NCBI GenBank assembly: GCA_009602735.1
Contig: WELA01003606.1
Span: forward strand, 1-64,000
From: Mesotaenium endlicherianum
Lineage: Eukaryota; Streptophyta; Zygnematophyceae; Zygnematales; Mesotaeniaceae
Length of the DNA stretch: 64,000 nt
Direction of reading: 5' to 3'
Below the pieces are notes generated by a model. The model had not been told where the DNA came from and ran no database searches. It worked only from the letters and a program-made list of their open reading frames with translations. The translations under genes and the position numbers were made by a program. The stretch's first letter is position 1. Each line of letters begins with the position of its first letter. Below, piece by piece: positions 1-11,893 of this stretch.

Positions 1-2525
1 CTGAACTTGGAATGCTCTGAAACTCAAGACTCTGGTAGAACATCTTACAGCGCCCAATTTGAGACTTAGTTTGCAGATTTTGGAAAAGCATAGAAGGACT
101 TATGATTCTCAGAAGTTTCTGCACAGATTTGGAGGAGTGCCTACTCTCTCAGCTCTCAACGACACTCCAGAATGCTCTCAAATTTGGTGACCCGGTAGAG
201 TTCTTCGATGCGGTCCGTGTGGCACTCAAATTTTCAAATTTGGAGCCGTCCTGTGGACGCTATGAGTATTTGAAAATGTGGCAGATTCTGGGTCAACTTG
301 TACAATTTTCTTTATCATCAAGGAGTAGGCTAGCCAATAAGGTCACACCACCCACGACCTTGCCTAGTCTACCTTACATGTGTAGCACCTGACTTGGCGC
401 CATGGACTTATCCTCTTCACATGTGTGGCATCTCACTTGAAGCTGTTGACTAGTCTGCTCCACATGTGTAAGACCTGACTTGACGCGCCGAGACGTCGCT
501 TTTTCTGGCGGGGGGGTGATTGCATATATTTTAATGTTTTCAAATATATTTCGAGTAGCATTGTGTGGATTCAAGTGTGAATAGGTACTCTAGTAACTTG
601 GTTCATGTCCTTTGAACCTTCCAAGGCATTTTCGAAGTTAGAGGAAAGACCTAGAAGAACTCCACGTGGCAAAAGTCAAATGTGCCATTTTTAGGTCATA
701 AGGACATTTGTACATTATTCTAGAAAGAGATGGCAAGTTTTGGGATGTTCTGGGTGCCAACACATCAACATACACCTTCCTAGAAATTACTTATGTAGCA
801 AGTATATAAACAAGAGCTAGTACATAGAAAGACATTCCAGAATCACTCTTGTACTTGCCAAAATCCAGAAATATATTAACTTTCAAGAAGCCATCTCTCT
901 TTCAAGAAGCTACCACTTGTGTTCAAAGATCCTTGTCTTGAATTGATAAAGTATTCTGTTTTACTAAGTACTTTATCTATCTGTTTCACTACACTAGGAC
1001 TTTTCGAAAAGGTCTTGTCACGATGCGTCCGTTGTCGTTTAGTGTGCTTAATTTGGAGTAGTATTGACAGAGTTATGCCCTCTGACATTTCGGGGTCATT
1101 TAGCGAACACATTTCATGGTTCTGTACCTAAGTCACCAGGATGTGTTGTAGCTACTTTATGGTCATCTGAATGAGAGCGCCTTTGCTATCCAGTCCCCTG
1201 GTGTTGTATATGTGCTTATACATGCTTGTATGCCTGGTAGGCAAGAGGCCATGAGTTTCTAAAAGAGAAGCTCTAGTCCTCAAGCTCGCCTCTTTCTTGT
1301 GCCTTGTGTAAGTGTGCAACTATGGCACACTATGGTAAGTGAGTCAAGGGGTATAGATGAGTAAACGGAATTCATTCTAAGGGCGAAGATCGCTCCCTGA
1401 TTTTACACGCTTGCACCTATCTCTGATCTTATATATTTAAATGAAATATATTTATCTTAAATAAGCAAGACTCATTTCAGCCACGACTAACAAGTCACTG
1501 CTGACTGGGCTCACTCAGTTCTTCACCGAGGGCTTTCTTGCTACTTCTGCTTTTGCTTTCAGCAATTCAACAATTGAGATTTTTGAGAACTTAGAAACTT
1601 ACACAGAATTCACCATTTTATGTACTCTTCGCACGCTTGTGGTGTTTGGTCCAAAGCTGCGCTAAATTATCCTACCAAATCCATCTGCAAGCTGTCTAAC
1701 ATGGATTTTTTCTTGGGAACTCCTAGCTTCCAACTATCTGTGGTACAAAGAGTGAGAATGGAGGCAAAGATCTTCAGCGTCGGCAGTAGCATGTCGGATT
1801 GAATTCTTGGGACCTTGGGAGCTCCTTTCTCCTTCTCCTTTGCTCCTTTTCTTCTTTCTTCCTTCCTCTCTCTTTCTCCTTCACCCTCTTGCTTCTCTGG
1901 CAAAAAATGTCTGAGGAAAGAGTAAGGGCTGAGTGTGCAAGGCTCGTGCCTATTACAGGCATCACGCAGGTTCTTTCTCTTGAAAGCGTCGTGACTTAGT
2001 CACCAATTAACATGCATGCACAGCTCACAACGATCACCCGTGAACACTTAACTTATGTCGTGTCACTTAGCCTGCATAAAAGCCTCGTGACGATCGCGCG
2101 TGACAATTTAACCTCTCAGTCAGCGTGCACAATTATGTGGTTTCTGAGCCTATGTCTCCTGATGTGGCAGCTCTGTTGTGACAACTTCATCAAGGGGCCG
2201 TGGCTTAGTAGGCCTGCTTTCTCAGCGTGCCTTGACTTGGCAGCCGCTGAGGTGGATGTCTCGTCAGCTCTGCTTGACTTGGTGGACCATTTCCAGGTCC
2301 TAGTGGGGTCAGCCTTGCAGCTGACATGGTGAGGTTGTGCTAAGTGTCGGACTTTAACTTGTCGTAGTCATTCTCACGTATGACTTTGACTTAGACTTCA
2401 ACGCTGACCGATATACATCAGCAATTTGGTCGGTGAGCCAATGCTGACTTTCCGTACCTAGGGCCACGCGTGCTGCGCTGTCCAACTGGTAGCAGTCGCG
2501 AACTAGTCGAGATAGGTAGATTGGT
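1..2525. other. Repeat-rich intergenic sequence, no host gene
   Basis: No supported gene. Open frames here are short and show no known domain. From about 700 to 1120 the sequence looks like an LTR: a TATA-like tatataaa sits near 803-810, and the stretch ending near 1115 finishes in tttca followed by tggttctgtacc, which could be a weak tRNA-type primer site. No matching second copy or target duplication was found, so this is only a suspicion. A 43-bp tandem repeat at 376-504 is listed separately. Confidence 0.5.
376..504. repeat. 43-bp degenerate tandem repeat, three copies
   Basis: The motif acatgtgt followed by a variant of cacctgacttg recurs at 376, 419 and 462, an exact 43-base spacing. 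Copies have drifted from each other. A partial fourth unit may precede them, because ctagtct also recurs with the same phase. Confidence 0.7.
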
Positions 2526-3290
2526 CAACCCATACTCCCAGATTCGTTGGGTTTCCTTCGCCACTCTGTCGAAAAACGTGTTCTCGACTCTTCGCTACTC
2601 TGGCGAAGCTTTTTCCGTTATAATGTGAAGTCTTCGGCCGTTTGCCCAAGCACATCGGCTCAGCTTGTGGAAGATCTCGACGGGTGCCGTTTGCCCGTGC
2701 GCCTCGGTTCCAGTTTTCCGTGCGCCTCGAGAAGGGCTCGAGCGTGCGGGGTAAAATTGACCCGCTACCAAAAAGGTCCACCACCATGCGTGGGGCAAGG
2801 GGGATTGAGAGTATTCGGGTACCACCAAAGCAACTTGAAAGCACGGTACACCCTGAACTATTTAGCATTGCTGGAAATTGCTGGATTCAGACCGACGCTC
2901 GCAAGCGTGCGTGTGGGTGCTAGTAAGTGTCTTTCAGCGCACATACGTGCGAGTGTACATGCGGCACCTCAGATTCTTTGGGACTGCACTTTCAACTGAA
3001 AACAGAGTGTATTAGGTAAATGATGGATGTTATCCTATGTAAAGGACGTAATGGCGCGCGTGCGTGAGTGCATGATGCGCATATGTGCGCATGAATCCGT
3101 GCAACGGTGCGTCTACGCATGCAAAGCACGCGAGTGTTTTTGCATAGGTGCAAGCATATATGCTTGAGTGTGTATGCATGGATACGTGTGTGGTGTATGT
3201 AAAAGCGCACTTGCAAAATTAGTGAGTGTGTAGTTGCATATGGAAGCTTGCATGCAAAGATGCGATTTAAGTAATGCTTTTTGCTCCTGT
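2526..3290 (+). repeat. Left long terminal inverted repeat
   Basis: Pairs in inverted orientation with 15950-16660. The outer part is GC-rich and strongly conserved. The inner part is rich in gtgcgtgagtgc- and gcatgc-type words and is much more diverged, so the inner limit is approximate. Open frames across it (for example 2547-2999) mirror frames in the right copy only because the DNA is repeated. They show no known domain. Confidence 0.75.
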
Positions 3291-4698
3291 GTTTGTGTAC
3301 ATGTTTAATGCGCACGCTTGAATGAAAACTTGCCAATTGTTTAGAGATGGTTCTTGTATGAAAGAGTGAAAGATTTATACTCGTACTTACATAAAATCTG
3401 CATGATATTGATTTGATTGTGTAAAGACATTTTTAAGAAAAACTTCGGATTTAGAATACGATCAACTAGTCAAACAATATTTGTTGCATATATTCACTTG
3501 CATCTTAGCTCAAGATGTGCACATGTATAGCAAGATCTGCAATGGCAACAATTTACTTGTGGAATACGAGCGTATCGTTACGCCGTCGTCCACGAAATAA
3601 ATGAAATACAACACATCAAAAACAATGATTATATATACATTGAAGTGAACATTGGGGAATACTAATGCTAGAACTTATTGATTTCAAGGCAAAGAATTAC
3701 AATATGCATGTAGCGAGTGACAGCCATGGACCGTCTGACAAGCACGGCGGAAGTCGCGGCGAGTCAAAGTACGGTACGAAACACGTTGACTAAAGAAGAC
3801 CAAGTTACGTCGATCTCCAAAAGCGAGTCAGTCACGCAAGAATCCAGCAGAGGAGCAGAGAGCTCAGTGGCACGAGCGTGAGTCTCGAGCCGAGGTGTCA
3901 TCAAAATTGCATGTGCAGCTTGGAGGGAAACACAAGTATGCACGGAATTGGAGTCCCATTTGCGAAGATAAATGAAAGAAAGAGAAGAAAGAGCGTGAAG
4001 GAGAAGAACGTCATCCTCTTGGCAATCGGGAGCCGGAGAGCCACGCTTTTGCCGAGTGTATTCAAAATTTCATTTTCTTTTGCATTCCAAATTTGTAGAT
4101 AAAACTAGTCCTACGAAGTTTCCTAGGCAAGATTCGACTTCATGAGAGGCTAGATTTGGCATATTCGATTTGTTAGGAGAATTTTGGACAAAAACTAGAA
4201 CATACATCAGAGTGCATGAATAACGTATAAGATGAGTTGTTGGATAGTTTCAAGTACTTATAGGTTCTTTCTGCAAGAAGCAAGTGCTATAATTGAGATC
4301 TCAATGAAGAATTGAGGAGATAGATATGCAATAAAATACTGATAAGCATAACTAAGGGCAGAGAAGCTATGGCCAACCAGCAATAGGTTGTTGTAAATGT
4401 AAAAGTTTGACAAGTTTGTATTTTGTATGAACAATAAAGCGAAAGTTTGAAAAGATAACTATCTTTGAGTCCTGTCAACCCTAGCACAACTTGCAATTCT
4501 TGCATGCAAACTACAGATTGTGAACTCCTCAACATGGGCAAAAAGCGCGCCTAGAAGTTCTTAGTATTGCACTACTTCTGAAAGCATATGATGACTTGGT
4601 TGTAACATGAACGTTGAAAATTGGAAAATGTATGAATTTCATCAGCCGACCCTGAAGAGGGGGCAAGCAAAAGTGAACTGTGTATGGAGTCAAAGAGA
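3291..4698. other. Unassigned interior of the composite insertion
   Basis: AT-rich sequence without a supported gene, RNA or repeat partner in this window. Short open frames (for example 3878-4102) have no recognisable domain. Confidence 0.5.
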
Positions 4699-4703
4699 GG
4701 TAG

Positions 4704-4850
4704 TGTAGTGACACGAACGAAAAGATAACTCGAGGTACCTTAATTGCGCTCCAATTGGACTTATACAATTCAAACCGACACACTTCGGTCACATTCGGTC
4801 CACGTGACGTGTCGCACGCGCCGCAACCGGCCACGTGGCGGATCGCTACA
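4704..4850 (-). repeat. TRIM LTR (3' in element orientation)
   Basis: Direct repeat partner of 5065-5214. Adjoins the purine tract at 4851-4861. Confidence 0.85.
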
Positions 4851-5064
4851 CTCCTCCCACCTACACGTGTGCAAGTCTCGGGCACTTATGCCGCGGCGGC
4901 GCGAGGGACATTGTTTCGGGATAGTGTCCTTTCTTTGTACGATCCAAAGATCGCCATACGGTTGTACCATCGACCACTCTTGCACCCTAAGCATTTACGT
5001 TCTCACTAGGACTTGATCCCTGGTATCCTGGACACAGTTGCGTACGTTCGCGCTTCGATACCAT

Positions 5065-5214
5065 TGTAGCGATACAAACGAAAGGTTAACTCGAGGTACT
5101 TTGATCGCGCGCCAATAGTCTTATACAATTCAAACTGGCACTTTTTGGTCACATTGGGTCGCCCCACGTGACATGTCAAACTCGTCGCAACCGTCCACGT
5201 GTTGGATCGCTATT
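5065..5214 (-). repeat. TRIM LTR (5' in element orientation)
   Basis: Direct repeat partner of 4704-4850. The initiator-Met primer-binding site adjoins it at about 5051-5063. Confidence 0.85.
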
Positions 5215-5219
5215 GGTAG

Positions 5220-6979
5220 AACATACCATCTTTTGGAGCCTACACAAGGGGACAACACAAAAGTCAAGCAGAGAGTGAGATATTTGAGCTACCTGACGAC
5301 CCGTGGCGAGCGCAGACGTCGGAAGACAAAAGGTCACAAGACTTCTTTCACTGTGAGACCTCTTATAGCAAGCGATATTATGTTTGAGAGTTATACAGAT
5401 GCCAAAATGCTTGGTCTAAAGTTAGAAAGTTTTGGTCGCCAGTCAAGACGATTAGTGATTGAAAGGATGAGAATTCTAAAACCAAAATGTCGCTAAATAG
5501 CTTAAGCAAACAAATTGATAAGAACTCCCTTACTTATGAGAAGTCCTAGTTATGGAATACTTGCGTACCGGTCCAAGAGCATCGGATTATACCACGTAAT
5601 TTCACGTATTTTTAAAGTACCAAAAAAAGTACCAAAAAAACGCGTCTAAGAAACGTGAAAAGAAATCTTTGACAAGTATATAATGCTGATATCATCTCCT
5701 TTTTTCTAGCACTTTCTGCTTGTAGCAAATTGATACCTCTACTACTGGCAATCAAACGCGCTCGAGGTTTTGAAGTAATGTGGAAGTTATGAAGCTTTTT
5801 CTCTTTACTAAAAATCTTGGAAAATAGAAATACGCGCGTATTCTCATCATACACGGATAACTTTAATATGTATTTATTATACTAATACTCCGTATTTGTA
5901 TTCCATCACTAGGTGAAGAGTTTGAGGAGATGTAATGAACATATGTCTTTGAGAGGATCCGGGAAGATGCCTCATACACGCAGCCTGTGTCATTTATAAT
6001 TTGGTTCAGTTATTGACTGATGACGCTTTGTTGCGTATTGACAGTTTCAAAAGGATGAAAACCTCACTTCGGAATAGGCGTTAGAAGAGCAAAAGCGAGC
6101 TATAAATCTAAAATTCAGGAAGAAGTTGTGAAAGTGAAACTAGCTGCTTTGCTGATAAGAGGAGTGGTAAAATCCACCCCTTTTTTTGCGTCATGCATGA
6201 CTGTCTTAACAGGTAGATTGTCTGTGGCGTTAAAGCAATTGGAGGAAATTTGAAAAAAAACACGCGGTCGTCAAAAGTACTTTGAAGCCTTGAAAGGAAG
6301 AGTAGATGGAATTGTTACTAAATTGACAAAGATGCTGTGCGGAGTCCTGTACCTGATTCTTTCATGACCATTTAAATGACTGCTGAATTTAGGCATACAG
6401 GCGCAGCATTGACTGGATACCGAAAGGAGAATAGAAGTTGGGGACGACCAGCTAAGCTCTACCCATTGCTTGCGTTAAGTTTATAAGCTGCTTGAAGCAT
6501 GCTTTCCAAAGAATAGCAATGACAAGGTCCATCAGAATTTCAATATTGCTCGTCGCAATATGCAAAGTATAGCCCGTATATATTACATGTGTGTATATAC
6601 TCTTACGAACTATGCATTTATACGATGCAATAATGCAAACTATAGCTCATATGTATACACGCATGCAGATACTCAAATAAGCTTGCAATATTGTGAAGCA
6701 TCAAGTCATAATTTAGATAAATGCATTCATATATTACTTAATATGCTTGCACGCGATAAAGTGAGTTGGTCACAAATATGTTACAATACACAATTGTGTA
6801 CAAGTTACAAACTAATGCAAAACATTGAGCTATAATGTATACATACACATCACTACGCTCTTTGTTACTTGCCACATGACAAACCAACATATGGTACATC
6901 CTTAATGTACCATATACACAAGCAATCAAGACCACCAAAATTGTAACGATATTTAGTAATCTAATAAAAGCCAAATATG
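5220..6979. other. Unassigned AT-rich interior of the composite insertion
   Basis: No gene, RNA or strong repeat seen. Open frames at 5173-5496 and 6560-6835 lack domains and are probably chance frames in AT-rich DNA. Confidence 0.5.
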
Positions 6980-7197
6980 TGGATTGTTTCAATATGGCCA
7001 GATAAAACTGTAGGCGAATAGCAATTCGGAATGATGGGAGATGGTTGTGGGCTTGGTTAGCAAATGTCGTGCCAACAAGTCTAACTCTTGGCAAGGTGGT
7101 GCCATCGCATTGTTGTTGAATTGTAAACTCATTCCACATATACATGCTAGAGCAGCTAATCGAGTTCGACATTTGAAAATGAGGCCAACTCTCTGTA
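6980..7197 (+). repeat. Diverged direct repeat, left copy
   Basis: Aligns with 13468-13685 over about 215 bp at roughly 70 percent by eye, ending at gaggccaactctct in both. Confidence 0.7.
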
Positions 7198-7212
7198 TAA
7201 TTTTACTGTGAA

Positions 7213-7928
7213 AAGGTGTACGAGCTGCACCACTTCAACCACAGCGAGGGAGAGACGATTTGTATGATGCACCGCCACTTGGCCCACCTATGCAAAGATT
7301 TGGGTATCGTCATTGACCGTGAGGCCGCGGAGATCTTCCTACAAGCTATCAAGCAACACCTGAGAGGGGGCTATTGCACCTCTCATTGATCGCACAAGCG
7401 TTGACTACACGTTGGCTAACGCCTACAAAGCAGTGAAGAACATAGTCTCGCGGCCGCATGTAGCAACATTAGTGACAGGGTTGGATTGGCGTCCACTGGC
7501 GTGCACCAGAAGGTTTTGTCGCTCCCGTCTTTGTCTGCACGCCTCACGCTGGCTCACCAGCAACTGCAGCAGGCGCGAAGCCTGCTGTGCAAACCTCGAT
7601 GCAGAAGCGCAGCGTCCCGCGTGACTGCATCTCCATGTCCACCACCACGTAGGATAACCGTTGCTGGGCTTGCGATACGATAGGACATTCTTGCCGGGAC
7701 TGCACCATTGCGCAAAATGATGATCCGAGCAATAGCAAGTACTGCGGCAAGGTCGGGTTTTCGGGGGTCGTGCGTCGGCAGAATAAGGGCAACCTCGAGA
7801 ACGAGTAGACCCGCGAAGGTTCAACACCGGCTTGGGGCCAGCGCATGCAGGCGGCATCGCCTGGATGCAGTTGCCCGCCGCACTAACAAGTGGCAAATAT
7901 GCTTTAGCTACAATGCAATCAGCAACGC
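7213..7928 (+). pseudogene. Gag fossil with CCHC zinc knuckle
   Basis: Coding-like remnant of a retroelement gag gene. The knuckle (residues reading C-W-A-C-D-T-I-G-H-S-C-R-D-C) lies near 7655-7700. It is broken by several changes and interrupted at its 3' side by the LTR element starting at 7929. Confidence 0.6.
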
Positions 7929-8639
7929 TGTAAGGTTATGAAAGTGTAGTTTGTTTCTTTCTAGTATTTTATATGCATAGAGTGTGATTTTAGAAGAACT
8001 TTGGCCTTTATTTCAAGTCATTTGGACAAGTATTGAGATAGTTATGAATTTTGGAAGTTTTTAGTGAGTTTTTAATGTCACAGATTCTATTTAGTGACAA
8101 GGACAGGTCCAGTGACGAAAATTTCGGTTGGAGTCCAGAAAGTAGGACATTGAAACATGAGGGTTCCAGAAAGTACGTACAAATACGTAGAGTGCCAAAG
8201 TGATCGTGGAATTTCTAGAAACTCCGTGAGGAGTTAGTGGATTGTGTAGTAGAATATTCTAGAGTGTGATTGTGTGCGTGTGAGTGTGCTAGCTTGTCCA
8301 ACTAGGCAAGGTCAAGTACATGGAAGGAGCCATAGGAGAAGGTTCTGGAGGTACCTTGCTAGAGAGGACACTTAGAGTTAAAGGATAAATGGGAAGCACA
8401 AGGAAGTAGAGGGGGCTTATTCTAGTCTAACCTTCTTATCTTGTACACGACTTTTCTAATAAAGTGAGTTCTTTTCCACTCCTCTCTCATGTAGCCCTCT
8501 AACTCTTGCAAGAGTGGCATACCACCAGGCCACTCCACCTTGTGTATGCAACTAGGAAAGGTCCTCGTGCACGCTTCCACTCGCGGGTGAGGGTGCGTGA
8601 GTGTGTATGGGCGCACTCCCCGCACCCTTCCCCCTTTCA
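7929..8639 (+). repeat. 5' LTR of LARD-like copy 1
   Basis: 711 bp, TG...CA ends. An aataaa polyadenylation-type signal lies near 8458. Confidence 0.92.
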
Positions 8640-8641
8640 CA

Positions 8642-8653
8642 TGGTATCGGAGC
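8642..8653 (+). promoter_or_regulatory. Primer-binding site, initiator tRNA-Met type
   Basis: tggtatcggagc follows the 5' LTR by two bases. It differs at two positions from the common plant form tggtatcagagc. Confidence 0.85.
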
Positions 8654-11600
8654 TACCTAGTTGCTTCATTTGGAGGAGGGAGCTTTGGTTGGTGATGCTT
8701 GTAGGAGTGTAGAGAGGGTAGAGAGGAGAAGCAAGGATGATTTATAAGTTGCTAAGGGCAGCCATGAAGACGTTGATGCAAGCTAGCATCTCACTCTCTT
8801 GAAGGAGGGAGGAGATGGAAGAGGGAGGTGCTCCAAGAAGTGTCAACTTGGATGCAACCAGATTGTTGTACGTCTTCTTTGTAGTATGAGAAGGTTGCCC
8901 AAGCATGGTAGTGATATAAGTAATATAGAGCAGCCTTTGCTTGAGTATGGAGACATACGAGCATGAAGAGAATCTGGAGTTCACACGGCTGGATTCTTCC
9001 TTGAAGATGCAAGCTCTTTAGTGTTAAGCTCTTTCTTTGACGAGGGGGCTTAGCATAGAGGTGATAGTGGCTAGAAAGGAGTGTGTGCCCATCTTTATTT
9101 CAAATCTTCAATGAAGGTGGAGCAGATTTTAAGGGTAGGCAACCAGGGACTTAGCAAGCATGTGTACTTGCAAGTCTAGGAGCTTTGGCGGGCATAGCAC
9201 TCGCAAGCTCAAGAGGAGCTCATGAGGAGCTCAAGAGAGGGTGCACCGGGGTGTTGCACCAAGTTGGCCAAGTATGTGGCCAGATTTGGGTTGCCTTGCA
9301 TCACTCCTATGTAGCCACTGGTTATTTGAGGCCAGCCATGATGGAGCTTGGTACCTTGTATGGAGATAGAAGAAGCCTCAAGTGAAGAGAAGCACCGTGG
9401 AGAAGGCTTGGAGCAAGAAGAAGAAGTATTCGAGATTTTTCTTCAAAGAGGAGAGATGGAGATGGAGCCTTTCAAGTTCAGATTTCTCTTTTCTTATGGA
9501 GGAGAGTACTACGGAGTATATGGAGTTGAGAACTATGATGAAGACAAGCCTATGGTGTGGAAGAAGAAGCAAGGTATGAAGTTGGTGCAAGAGGGCTAGT
9601 GCAAGAGATGTCTCCCACTTGAAGCGTGTGTGCCATTAGTTGTGTGATGGCATAGTTAAGGGGCAGATTTTGGTGCATCTATGGAAGCTCTTCATGTGAA
9701 AGTAGAGCACCAAGGCAAGCTGGGTTTAGTAGTAAGAAGTGTCATTGGGGTGACCAAGGCTAGAGTGCACTCAAGAAGCTAAGCATGTGGAAGGAGTTGC
9801 ACAAAGAGAGTAGCCTATCCTCTAGTGCTTTAGTGCACGGGTCAAGTGAAGACCGAGGAGGAGTATGGTCAAGTGAGGATAGTGAAATAGGTGGAGGTAG
9901 ATATGACCACAAGTAGCTATCTTCAGCCCGCTAGCAAAGAAGCGACGCGGGAAGGTGAAGGTGAAGGAGAAGCGCTTGTTTTGGTGACCTTGGCCCGGTC
10001 ATCACACGGAGCAAGCGTGCCTCCTAACAACCTTGGCGAATGTACATCGCCGGTGGAGCAAGTAGAGGTGTATGATCCCCTTGCTCATATATAGAGCAGA
10101 CCCCAACTGCTCAAGTGGAGGAGCTCCTAGAAAGTGAGCTCAAGAGAAGCCCGCTTGCAAGACGACGTGTGTGCGTGCACAAGATGAGGTGCAAGCACTA
10201 AGAGTATGTGCGTATGCCCAAGTTATGGAGCTCTTGGAGGCGTTCCAGATGTGTTTCTTGGAGCCTTGTGTGAAGGCTGACCTTCAAGAAGAGCCAGAGG
10301 TATGTGGGAGTGAGCATCTAGCCAAGGAGAAGACTATGATGGAGTTTGGTGCACCACGAGCGAGACTACGCGCTCATGCCTTGTGAAGATTACTATCGTC
10401 GCTTGATGGAGACTACGACTTTATGGATATGGACCTATGAGGAGGAGACCAAGTGTTATGGGGCTGATATGTCCTGCCTAAGATGGAGATATATGACAAA
10501 GACCTGGACATGAAGCTAGGAGAATCAGCGCCTATACAAGCAAGCACGAGAGAGGCGTAAAATCTGGACTTGGACACTCGAGTGGTAAGCGCCTTACCTT
10601 CATGATGAGGGGGGGGAGTGTTATAGTTGTTTATAGTGCTTGTAAGCAAGGTCAAACCAGTCCCATGAGTTCAGTTGTAACTAAGAGATGTGAAGTGGAA
10701 AGAAGTTTGAGAGCAAGAGCTTGGAAGATACTCAAATCTGTCTATGTTTGAGGGTTTTACGGGTAGGCGAGCGCGAGGTTTAAAGTTGGCAGATTTTGGC
10801 TACTTTTTGCCTACTTAGGAGAGAGTGGGTAATATTTTCACTAGAAGTCCTACATGATGTGAGAGGCCTAGTATGAGGCCTTCCTTGAGTCATAGTCAAG
10901 TTTCAGAATTAGGGGTTTAAGCATGTGCCATTTGTAGGCGCGGGAGCTTTATCCATGTTGCGCGCGTCTGCGTCCTACGAGCGTGAGGCACAAAGTGACG
11001 ATCTCATTTGAGTGTTAGACTTTGATTCAGACTCTGAAATTTTGTGGAGAGGTAGTCCTATGGGTTGAGATTCAGAAAAAGTAATTTTTTTTATAAAAAT
11101 ATTAATTTAAGTCCTGACAGTGCCACATGGCGGTCTGCTGGACTGCCGTGCGAGCCACATGTGTGAGGCAAGGCGCAATCTGGTATCATGGTCTTAGGCT
11201 TGGAATCAGGAGAAACAAAGCATACCAGTGAGTTCAAAGGGGAGATATTATGTAGATTACACAACTTTCAGGCTAAAAATGTCAAAAAAAGTCAGGGGGG
11301 TGCCACTTGGCGTCTTGAGAGGTCACCACGAGTCACGCACACGAGTGAGAGAGTGCAATACCTCTACAAGGAGTATGGCTTAGAGCTAGAGGTAGCTAAG
11401 GGTACCAGAAGGTTCAGGAACATAGTGGACTTAGGTTCATGATGTAATCTGGTCAAAATTATAAGAGCACCACGAGTAAGCCACATGGCGCGACGAGGAG
11501 CTGCCACTTGTCCAAGAGGGCGAAAAATGAGTATTTTGGCGATTTGGCGGACTATTATGCCTTGGATCCAGCTTTGGAGTATGTGGAGTTGATGGAGGGA

Positions 11601-11878
11601 GTATGTTACAGCCCTTATGAAGATGTTGGCCTATTCCAAGACGAAGGAGTTGAAGAGAAGATGCACTTGTGTAAGGAGACGCCATGTGTGGAGACAATGT
11701 ATGCGATGGAGCTTTCACTAAGTGGAGCAAGTTTGGAGTAATGAGTATCAACCTGGAGCCTGTTCAAGACCTGCAACTTGTATAATATATGTGAATATGT
11801 GTTTTTCTAGCGTATATGTGAGCTCGATTCCTCATATTACGTCACTTATGCTTAGTATGCGCCGAGGACGTCGCATCT
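8654..11878 (+). other. Coding-poor interior of LARD-like copy 1
   Basis: No long frame. Short frames such as 9891-10094, 10171-10386 and 11508-11741 are retained in copy 2 (61899-62102, 62179-62394, 63526-63759), but the copies are so recent that this is weak evidence of selection. A second G-rich purine tract followed by tgtta lies at about 10606-10624 and resembles the 3' junction of another LTR element. Confidence 0.7.
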
Positions 11879-11890
11879 TGAGGAGGGGGA
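11879..11890 (+). promoter_or_regulatory. Polypurine tract
   Basis: Purine run gaggaggggga immediately upstream of the 3' LTR, the usual plus-strand primer position. Confidence 0.85.
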
Positions 11891-11893
11891 TGA

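Larger units (their letters stand above)
4704..5214 (-). mobile_element. TRIM-type miniature LTR retroelement
   Basis: Two direct repeats of about 150 bp (4704-4850 and 5065-5214) start with tgtag and flank 214 bp. Read on the minus strand, the sequence after the upstream LTR is atggtatcgaagc, close to the plant initiator tRNA-Met primer site (tggtatcagagc). The sequence just before the other LTR is a purine tract (ggtgggaggag). The 5-bp word ggtag lies directly outside both ends (4699-4703 and 5215-5219). This is the full anatomy of a terminal-repeat retrotransposon in miniature. It has no coding capacity, as is normal for the class. The LTRs are about 80 percent alike by eye, so the insertion is old. 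Confidence 0.85.

Noticed and set aside
2547-2999. 150-codon frame in the left inverted repeat
   Set aside because: No domain, and partial mirror frames exist in the right copy as expected from duplicated DNA.
8642-8653. tRNA-Met gene fragment
   Set aside because: The match is only the primer-binding complement next to an LTR; no cloverleaf follows.
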